NCBI GenBank assembly: GCA_017650255.1
Contig: JAGCFG010000009.1
Coordinates: 1-5,387 of the forward strand
DNA from: Alphaproteobacteria bacterium
GTDB lineage: Bacteria; Pseudomonadota; Alphaproteobacteria; RF32; CAG-239
Direction: 5' to 3'
Length of the DNA: 5,387 nucleotides
Shown here in pieces: positions 1 to 5,126 of the stretch. The position numbers and the translations under genes are program-made. Every line of letters begins with the position of its first letter. Positions within the stretch are counted from its first letter, which is position 1. The notes beneath the pieces were generated by a model. The model saw only the letters and a list, made by a program, of their open reading frames with translations, did not search any database and was not told the DNA's origin.

Positions 1-771
1 CCCCCCACAGAAATAGGTAATATATTGCCCTCTCACGAGAATATGATTGCTATAACTTCCGGCAAAGGTGGCGTTGGAAAAACGTGGTTTTCCATAACAC
101 TGGCCCATGCTCTTAGCCTTTCGCGAAAAAAAATACTTTTTTTTGACGGCGATCTTGGTTTATCCAATATTGACAATCAGATGGGATTGATGACTACGAA
201 CGACTTAAGTAATGCAATAACCGGCATGACGACACTGAATCAAATTATCAATACGATAACAGTCGACAAGGTTCACTTTGACGTTATTGCTGGACGTTCA
301 GGTTCTTCAAAACTATCCTCCATGCCAATCGGGCGTCTGCAAATTCTGGCTGAGGATTTATCTCTTTTAGCATCAAAATATAATAAAGTTTTATTGGATT
401 TGGGAAATGGTATAGACCACTCAATTCGCATTTTATCAGGTATTGCAAAAAACATTATAGTTCTCTGTACTGATGATACATCCTCTTTAACAGAAGCCTA
501 TGGCGTAATAAAGACCATATCTTCTCAATACCCGAAATGCAAAATCTCCGTTGTTGTAAATCAGGCAACTACCATTCAGGCAGGAGAAAGAACGTACGAA
601 ACTCTTAACAAAGCCTGCCATTCTTTTTTGGGGATGTCTCCGTCTTTGTTAGGAGTGGTCAGAAAAGATGGTAGAGTTCGCGATACAATACGCAACCAAA
701 TGACCATAATCTCTCGTTACCCGACCTCGGAGGCCGTAAAAGATGTAATCGAAATAGCAAGAAAGTTATAA
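1..771 (+). CDS. FlhG-like MinD/ParA family ATPase, open at the left edge
   Basis: A SIMIBI-class P-loop ATPase most like FlhG (YlxH/FleN), the MinD relative that sets flagellar number and place with FlhF. Counting from the TTG at 25, it shows a deviant Walker A GKGGVGKT (13-20, signature Lys14, P-loop Lys19), a switch I DGDLGLSNID (41-50), a switch II DLGNGI (125-130), the FlhG-type TSSLTEAYGVIK (152-163) and a C-terminal LGVVRKDGRVRDTIRNQ (209-225) typical of FlhG. The start is uncertain. The frame is open to base 1 with a proline-containing lead-in, so the true start may lie outside. Inside the window the choices are TTG 25, with AGGT at 15-18, and ATG 43. FlhG's DQAxxLR FlhF-activating motif is not visible but could lie upstream. 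The protein stops right after the last conserved helix and has no MinD-type C-terminal amphipathic membrane helix. The J-domain gene follows after 2 bases. The family call is firm; a flagellar role is inference, as no flagellar gene is in view. Confidence 0.88.
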   Translation, partial: PPTEIGNILPSHENMIAITSGKGGVGKTWFSITLAHALSLSRKKILFFDGDLGLSNIDNQMGLMTTNDLSNAITGMTTLNQIINTITVDKVHFDVIAGRSGSSKLSSMPIGRLQILAEDLSLLASKYNKVLLDLGNGIDHSIRILSGIAKNIIVLCTDDTSSLTEAYGVIKTISSQYPKCKISVVVNQATTIQAGERTYETLNKACHSFLGMSPSLLGVVRKDGRVRDTIRNQMTIISRYPTSEAVKDVIEIARKL

Positions 772-773
772 CT

Positions 774-1907
774 ATGAAAGACGCACTGGGATATTATGAA
801 ATTTTAGAAATAAATTCTGTTGAAGATATTGCTGACATAAAGTCAAAATATCATAAACTTGCAAAATACTGGCATCCCGATTCCAATAAGGACCCTCAAG
901 CTATGGAGCATTTTCAAAAAATCTCTGTTGCATATGAGGTTTTGAGTGATGAAGAAAAACGACTCAAATATGATATGTTAAGCCAAATATATAATTCTTC
1001 CAATTTTCCTGATATGGATAATTTAAGTATTATAAAAAGCAAAAACAACGAAGAAAATCCTTTTGTTAGAATTATCATGCTGCAAAAAGTTATAGGAAAA
1101 ATATTTTCCTATTCTGTAAAAACAGACAAATTGGTATGCTCTTATATTCAGGCAAAACAAGAAGTTTTGCATTATTCTTTTATAAATTGGTTCTGTGGTT
1201 GGTGGCATCCGAAGTCTTTTATCCTAAATGCCAAGGCTATCATAAATAATATAAAAAATATCAATAGCAACACCACAGACAATCTTGTGCTTTGGATTCA
1301 CAATGCTGTTGCCTATCATCAAGCCGGACAAGATACAAAAGCCATTATATCAGTTCAACAGGCAATGCAGTACGGCGATCTCACGCAACGAAAACTCTTA
1401 AATGATTTTATAAATAGCCTAAATATCAAACTTCCACAAAAAAATATTTCTTGGCGAAGTAAAAATCTAATATTTTTACAATTAATTGTCCCATTTTTGA
1501 TGGTGCTGATAGCCTCATATCCTTATTTCCAAAGCATCAGCTTAAACAAATACATGAATAAAAACAATGAAATCACATATTTCCAAAAAGTAAAATTAAA
1601 TAATGGAACGGAAATCGTTGACGATATGGTTGTTTCGAAAATATTTTCAATTCCGATAAATGTAAATGACAATACAAAATTATATCACCTTAAATCATCA
1701 ACAAAAATTTTGTATGGCCCAAATGATAATTTTGATGTTATTGCCCAAGGAAAGTCTCAACAAACAGTTCGTATCACCGGGTTTACTGCTGACAAAAGTT
1801 GGTACAGAATTATGCTCGACGATGGCTCTATGGGCTTTATTCCTAAAAACTCAATAGAGCAGGGAGTAGGCACACCGCCACCCTATGGCAGCAAAATCAT
1901 ACCATAA
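774..1907 (+). CDS. Membrane J-domain protein with C-terminal SH3b domain
   Basis: A 377-residue class C (type III) J-domain protein. Residues 6-70 form the J-domain: YYEILEI, a basic helix II, HPD at 34-36 (the DnaK-stimulating motif), then YEVLSDEEKRLKYD. There is no Gly/Phe region or zinc finger. Residues 98-220 are mostly helical. They include an aromatic stretch, INWFCGWWHP (137-146), and a TPR-like helix pair (about 171-201, around NAVAYHQAGQDTKAI). Residues 231-250 are one strong hydrophobic transmembrane segment. Residues 303-363 resemble a bacterial SH3 (SH3b) domain, with LYGPNDNFDVI, a SWYRIML core and GSMGFIP at its end. Basic residues before the helix (K219, K223, R228, K230) slightly favour an inside N-terminus, which would put the J-domain in the cytoplasm and SH3b outside. 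The start is 2 bases after the ATPase stop with only a weak purine-rich site, suggesting translational coupling. The gene is visibly A+T-rich. The substrate is unknown. Confidence 0.85.
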   Translation: MKDALGYYEILEINSVEDIADIKSKYHKLAKYWHPDSNKDPQAMEHFQKISVAYEVLSDEEKRLKYDMLSQIYNSSNFPDMDNLSIIKSKNNEENPFVRIIMLQKVIGKIFSYSVKTDKLVCSYIQAKQEVLHYSFINWFCGWWHPKSFILNAKAIINNIKNINSNTTDNLVLWIHNAVAYHQAGQDTKAIISVQQAMQYGDLTQRKLLNDFINSLNIKLPQKNISWRSKNLIFLQLIVPFLMVLIASYPYFQSISLNKYMNKNNEITYFQKVKLNNGTEIVDDMVVSKIFSIPINVNDNTKLYHLKSSTKILYGPNDNFDVIAQGKSQQTVRITGFTADKSWYRIMLDDGSMGFIPKNSIEQGVGTPPPYGSKIIP

Positions 1908-1965
1908 ATATCCATAATACAATTATCCTAAAGGTGTAAGATTTTTTTTAGTTTTGAATACTATT

Positions 1966-2030
1966 TTTCCCCACTAGCAGATAGGATAGTTTTGTGCTTA
2001 GATTCCCAAATGATTAATAGTTAGGGGAGG
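1966..2030 (+). promoter_or_regulatory. Possible Shine-Dalgarno-sequestering stem
   Basis: Bases 1966-1972 (TTTCCCC) can pair with 2024-2030 (GGGGAGG), the Shine-Dalgarno of the 76-residue gene. That gives 7 bp, two of them G-U. After a two-base bulge (1973-1974), 1975-1978 (TAGC) can pair with 2020-2023 (GTTA), adding 4 more pairs, one of them G-U. The loop of about 40 bases is A+T-rich. This is a hand-drawn pairing with no computed energy. It would hide the ribosome site unless opened by translation, a ligand, an sRNA or temperature. It matches no riboswitch class I know. Confidence 0.3.
2023..2030 (+). promoter_or_regulatory. Strong Shine-Dalgarno of the 76-residue gene
   Basis: AGGGGAGG lies 7 bases before the ATG at 2038. 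It is the strongest ribosome site in the window, fixes the start codon, and argues that this small unrecognised ORF is a real gene. Confidence 0.8.
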
Positions 2031-2037
2031 CGAAAAA

Positions 2038-2268
2038 ATGGCTCAGTCCAATAAGTTTAAAAACATATATACCGATTGTGACCGAGAACTTATACTTATT
2101 GATAAAATATACCAAAGTTTTGAAGCTCTGGAATACACTCTTGGACAATTAAAATTGGAAGAGCCTCTTTTCATAACTTATATAGCAAAAAAATCCTTCG
2201 CCGACAAAGTATTGGAACAAGTCAAACACTGCCACGAAAAATTAAAAACTCGAAAATACTTAAATTGA
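2038..2268 (+). CDS. Small hypothetical protein, 76 residues, unrecognised family
   Basis: I do not recognise this protein. It is 76 residues long, soluble-looking and rich in Lys, Glu and Leu, with no signal peptide or membrane segment. Most of it should be helical: a helix around residues 14-41 (DCDRELILIDKIYQSFEALE onward) and another around 50-70 that ends in a basic tail (KLKTRKYLN). It has two cysteines, Cys14 and Cys64, the latter in KHCHE; two cysteines and two histidines are too few to claim a metal site. Support for its being a gene is the AGGGGAGG ribosome site 7 bases before ATG, the absence of a competing ORF, and base use like the A+T-rich J-domain gene upstream. It ends at TGA 2266-2268, directly against the end of the convergent cysS gene, with no base between. 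It could be a third member of the upstream transcript or a separate lineage-specific gene. Confidence 0.7.
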   Translation: MAQSNKFKNIYTDCDRELILIDKIYQSFEALEYTLGQLKLEEPLFITYIAKKSFADKVLEQVKHCHEKLKTRKYLN

Positions 2269-3648
2269 TTATTCTCTTTTCCAACAAGTGCCGTTAGGTG
2301 TATCTTCAAGCAAAATGCCTTGTGTTTTCAACTTATTGCGAATTTCATCGGCCTTAGCCCAATTTTTCGCTTTTTTAGCTTCTGCTCTCTCGGCAATCAG
2401 AGAATCAATCTCTTCATCACTCATATTTCCTTCAACAGAACTCCCTGACTTAAACCACAATTCCGGAGATTGATATAACAATCCCATAACTTTTGCGGAA
2501 GAAAGCAGTAAAGACTTATATTTCTGCTTATCATCAAAAGATTCAGCCTTATTCAAATCATTTACAATCTCGTGAAGCCGGGATATTGCAAGAGGTGTAT
2601 TAATATCGTCTGTCAAAGCCTCCATAACCTTTGTATCGGGAGCGACTTCAAGTATCGAAATATCCGCATTTTTCAACAGAGCATTATAAAACTTATCCAA
2701 AACTTGCTTTGCCTGTTTCAATCCCTCAAAAGTAAAATTAAAAGGTTGATGATAATGTGAACTTATAAACAACAATCTCAAGGATTCCGCAGGATATTGC
2801 GATACAATTTCTTTCACCGTATGAAAGTTGCCCAAAGATTTTGACATCTTTACCCCGTCAACCATCAACATACCAGCGTGAACCCAATATTTTGCATAAG
2901 TATCATTCGGATGCGCACACAAAGACTGAGCACATTCGTTTTCATGATGAGGAAAAATCAAATCTGAACCGCCGCCGTGAATATCAAAAGAATTGCCTAA
3001 ATATTTTGAACTCATTACCGAACATTCTAAATGCCATCCCGGGCGTCCAAAACCCCAAGGGCTGTCCCATCCTGGCTGGTCATCATCAGAAGGCTTCCAC
3101 AAGATAAAATCGGCAGGATTCTTTTTATATTCCGCAACTTCAATTCTTGCTCCGGCCAGCATTTCTTTCATACTTCTGCCCGACAAAAAACCATATTTCG
3201 GCATTGAATCAACATCAAACAGCACATGACCGTTGACCTCATAAGCATGTCCGTTATCAATCAATATTTTAATCATATCAATCATTTCCGGAACAAACTC
3301 TGTTGCCTTTGGTCTATAATCAGGATCCAAAACATTCAAAGCCTTCATATCTTCCAAATACCACTGATATGTTTCTGCGGTAATCTCCTCAATCGGTTTT
3401 CCGGTTTCTTTATGTTTGTTCAAAATTTTATCATCAATATCCGTAATATTAGAAACATAGGTAACATTTTTTTCGCCGTAAACTTCTCTCAAAATTCTGT
3501 TTAAGATATCAAAAACAACGGCAGATTTTGCATTACCCAAATGCGCACGGTCATAAACAGTCGGTCCGCAAACATACATTCTGACATTTTTCTCATCTAT
3601 CGGACTAAATTTTTCTTTTCTTCTGGTAAGGGTATTATGCAAAAACAT
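2269..3648 (-). CDS. cysS: Cysteinyl-tRNA synthetase
   Basis: Charges tRNA-Cys with cysteine using ATP, in the cytoplasm. It is a class Ia synthetase of 459 residues, close to the E. coli length of 461. The HIGH-type motif is HLGN (36-39). The active-site zinc ligands known from E. coli CysRS are all present: Cys27 (MYVCGPT), Cys209 (WHLECS), His234 and Glu238 (FPHHENE). TYVSNITDIDDKI (63-75), the GWDSPWGFGRPGWH region (193-206), KMSKS (267-271) and a helical DALR-type anticodon-recognition region complete the protein. The C-terminus, NGTCWKRE, matches the usual NGTxW ending. The start ATG at 3648-3646 is set by AGGAG 9 bases upstream. It is the downstream gene of a gltX-cysS operon, with a 12-base gap and the ribosome site overlapping the gltX stop. 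Its TAA (2271-2269) abuts the convergent small gene. All key residues look intact, so it should be functional. Confidence 0.97.
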   Translation of the reverse strand: MFLHNTLTRRKEKFSPIDEKNVRMYVCGPTVYDRAHLGNAKSAVVFDILNRILREVYGEKNVTYVSNITDIDDKILNKHKETGKPIEEITAETYQWYLEDMKALNVLDPDYRPKATEFVPEMIDMIKILIDNGHAYEVNGHVLFDVDSMPKYGFLSGRSMKEMLAGARIEVAEYKKNPADFILWKPSDDDQPGWDSPWGFGRPGWHLECSVMSSKYLGNSFDIHGGGSDLIFPHHENECAQSLCAHPNDTYAKYWVHAGMLMVDGVKMSKSLGNFHTVKEIVSQYPAESLRLLFISSHYHQPFNFTFEGLKQAKQVLDKFYNALLKNADISILEVAPDTKVMEALTDDINTPLAISRLHEIVNDLNKAESFDDKQKYKSLLLSSAKVMGLLYQSPELWFKSGSSVEGNMSDEEIDSLIAERAEAKKAKNWAKADEIRNKLKTQGILLEDTPNGTCWKRE

Positions 3649-3657
3649 AAAAACAAA

Positions 3658-3662
3658 CTCCT
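3658..3662 (-). promoter_or_regulatory. cysS Shine-Dalgarno overlapping the gltX stop
   Basis: On the minus strand AGGAG lies 9 bases before the cysS ATG and shares bases with the gltX TAG stop (3663-3661). Ribosomes finishing gltX would end on the cysS initiation site, which suggests translational coupling of the two synthetases. Confidence 0.75.
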
Positions 3663-4983
3663 AAGCAACAATTCCGTTAAGTCTTTTATAAACACGTTCA
3701 TAACCGATTAGCGGCAACAATGTCTTGAGCTCCGGACCGGCATCTTTTGCAGTGATAGCCAAGCGCAAAGGATGAAAAAGTTCTTTTCCTTTTGTTCCGG
3801 TCTGTGCTTTTATCTCGCTTGTCCATTGAGCAAAAGTGTCGTCGTTCCACGGTTCTTGCGGCAACAAATCTGCAGCTTTTTTGCACAAATCTGCATTTTC
3901 AATCACCGGCTTAACCTCTTTGCAGCATATATCAACCCATTGCTGACAATCAGAGACAATATCCAAATTTCCTTTGATGGTTTCCCAAAACTTTTCTTCC
4001 AAATCAACTCTGTCTTTTATCGCCGCAAAAGGCATATTACGCACCAAATGCGTGCTAAAATGCGCCAATTCTTCTTCAGAAAATTTTGGTTGTGCACGTC
4101 CGATTTTATGAAAATCCAAAGTCATTGCCAAACTTTGCAAATCATAAAACGGCAAAATACCTTCCGAAGTTCCGAGTTTTGCCAAATAAGAAGAAATAGC
4201 CATAGGCTCAATTCCTCTTTCTTTCAAATCCAAAACCCCGATACTCCCCAGTCTTTTTGACAACTTTCCCTCTTGTCCGGTCAACAACGGCAAATGTGCA
4301 AAAGTGGGAACCTTGCCGCCGATAGCCTCAAACATCTGAATTTGCGCCGCGGTATTTGTAACATGGTCCTCGCCGCGCACAATATGAGTAATCCCGAAAT
4401 CACTGTCATCAATAACCGAAGGCAAATGATACAAATAGCTTCCGTCTGCTCTGATAATAACCGGATCGCTCAAATTTTTAGCCTCATATTTGCACTCGCC
4501 TCTGATCATATCCTGCCAGACAATGTCGCCGTCATTTAGCTTAAAACGATAGTGAGGTTTGCGTCCTTCTTTTTCATAAATTTCAATTTGCTCTGCACTC
4601 AGCTTCAAAGCACTGCGGTCATAAATCGGCGGCAAGCCTTTTGTCATGAGCTTTTTGCGCATCATATCAAGCTCTTCGGCTGTTTCATAGCAGGGATAAA
4701 TACGGCCGTCTTCAATCAGTTTTTTGGTAACTTCTTCATATCTTTCAAAGCGCTTCGACTGCTTTGCTTCGCTATCCCAGTTCAAACCGAGCCACTCCAA
4801 ACTTTCTCTAATGGCTTTTTCATACTCGGGTTTAGATCTTTCTTTATCCGTATCATCAATGCGCAACATAAAATGTCCGCCGTTTTTTCTGGCCAACAGC
4901 CAGTTAAAAATAGCCGTACGGGTATTGCCGATATGCATATATCCGGTAGGCGAAGGAGCAAATCTAACTTTGATAGCACTCAT
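3661..4983 (-). CDS. gltX: Glutamyl-tRNA synthetase, alphaproteobacterial short type
   Basis: Ligates glutamate to tRNA-Glu, and in organisms of this type often also to tRNA-Gln for later amidation by GatCAB. It is a class Ib synthetase of 440 residues, somewhat shorter than E. coli GluRS (471). RFAPSPTGYMHIGN (7-20) carries the HIGH motif. LRIDDTDKERS (40-50), LYHLPSVIDD (184-193), HIVRGEDHVTNTAAQI (200-215) and KLSKR (240-244) complete the catalytic core; the rest is the helical anticodon-binding part. The zinc-binding Cys/His set of E. coli GluRS (CxC...CxH) is not conserved: only Cys98 remains, in YPCYETAEEL, and IYDRSALKLS replaces the second half. The tail HPLRLAITAKDAGPELKTLL is typical of the alphaproteobacterial form. 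The start ATG (4983-4981) has AGAGGA 9 bases upstream and a promoter behind it, and cysS follows in the same operon. Whether it charges tRNA-Glu, tRNA-Gln or both cannot be told here. Confidence 0.96.
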   Translation of the reverse strand: MSAIKVRFAPSPTGYMHIGNTRTAIFNWLLARKNGGHFMLRIDDTDKERSKPEYEKAIRESLEWLGLNWDSEAKQSKRFERYEEVTKKLIEDGRIYPCYETAEELDMMRKKLMTKGLPPIYDRSALKLSAEQIEIYEKEGRKPHYRFKLNDGDIVWQDMIRGECKYEAKNLSDPVIIRADGSYLYHLPSVIDDSDFGITHIVRGEDHVTNTAAQIQMFEAIGGKVPTFAHLPLLTGQEGKLSKRLGSIGVLDLKERGIEPMAISSYLAKLGTSEGILPFYDLQSLAMTLDFHKIGRAQPKFSEEELAHFSTHLVRNMPFAAIKDRVDLEEKFWETIKGNLDIVSDCQQWVDICCKEVKPVIENADLCKKAADLLPQEPWNDDTFAQWTSEIKAQTGTKGKELFHPLRLAITAKDAGPELKTLLPLIGYERVYKRLNGIVA

Positions 4984-4992
4984 AACCGTAAA

Positions 4993-4998
4993 TCCTCT
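4993..4998 (-). promoter_or_regulatory. gltX Shine-Dalgarno
   Basis: AGAGGA on the minus strand, 9 bases before the gltX ATG at 4983. It sits downstream of the predicted transcription start and confirms the chosen start codon, from which the protein reads directly into the conserved KVRFAPSPTG opening. Confidence 0.75.
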
Positions 4999-5016
4999 TC
5001 ATTTAATTGGTTTCGA

Positions 5017-5045
5017 ATTTTATAGATTTATTCCTTTAATTTCAA
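5017..5045 (-). promoter_or_regulatory. Sigma70-type promoter of the gltX-cysS operon
   Basis: On the minus strand, TTGAAA (5045-5040) matches the -35 consensus at 5 of 6 positions. After a 17-base spacer, TAAAAT (5022-5017) matches the -10 consensus at 5 of 6. An overlapping TATAAA (5024-5019) is possible but leaves only 15 bases. A+T-rich sequence with a seven-A tract lies just upstream of -35 and could act as an UP element. Transcription would start near 5010, leaving a leader of roughly 25 bases that keeps the gltX Shine-Dalgarno intact. No T-box or other attenuator fits in so short a leader. Confidence 0.6.
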
Positions 5046-5073
5046 GGATTTTTTTCAAAATCATATCATAAAC

Positions 5074-5102
5074 AAAAAACACCCGCCTAAAAAAGACGGG
5101 TG
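5074..5102 (-). terminator. Intrinsic terminator of the H1-like gene
   Basis: On the minus strand CACCCGTCT (5102-5094) pairs with AGGCGGGTG (5088-5080) across a five-T loop, giving 9 bp including one G-U. Six T follow at once (5079-5074). It lies 21 bases after the second stop codon of the Lys/Ala-rich gene and before the gltX promoter, so it separates the two minus-strand transcription units. It has no T-tract in the plus direction and is one-directional. Confidence 0.88.
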
Positions 5103-5126
5103 CAATTCTTGCTTATAAAGCACTTA

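Larger units (their letters stand above)
1908..2037 (+). other. Intergenic leader between the J-domain gene and the small ORF
   Basis: A 130-base A+T-rich gap containing an A/T run (an eight-T stretch at 1942-1949), a C-rich spot at 1969-1972 and the strong Shine-Dalgarno of the next gene. I found no convincing terminator for the upstream pair and no sigma70 promoter with acceptable spacing that would leave the Shine-Dalgarno intact. The small gene may therefore be read from the upstream transcript. Confidence 0.5.

Noticed and set aside
1..771. Cell-division MinD
   Set aside because: No minC or minE nearby, no C-terminal membrane helix, and the TSSLTEAYGVIK and VVRKDGRVRDTIRNQ regions fit FlhG better.
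1928..1951. Terminator after the J-domain gene
   Set aside because: Only a five-pair CTAAA/TTTAG stem with the T-run inside the loop rather than after the stem; too weak.
1992..2019. Promoter TTGTGC, 16 bases, TTAATA before the 76-residue gene
   Set aside because: Transcription would start about 7 bases later, within the Shine-Dalgarno, and the -35 match is poor.
2288..3504. Several plus-strand ORFs opposite cysS
   Set aside because: Short frames antisense to a complete, motif-intact synthetase, with no ribosome sites or recognisable domains.
3772..4260. Long plus-strand ORF opposite gltX
   Set aside because: Antisense to intact GluRS codons; its Phe/Cys/Arg-rich, low-complexity translation has no family features and no ribosome site.
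4552..5071. Two overlapping plus-strand ORFs opposite the gltX 5' end
   Set aside because: Both run through the conserved HIGH region of gltX on the other strand and into its promoter; they are shadow frames.
5080..5102. The terminator hairpin acting on the plus strand too
   Set aside because: No T-tract follows it on the plus strand and no plus-strand gene runs into it.
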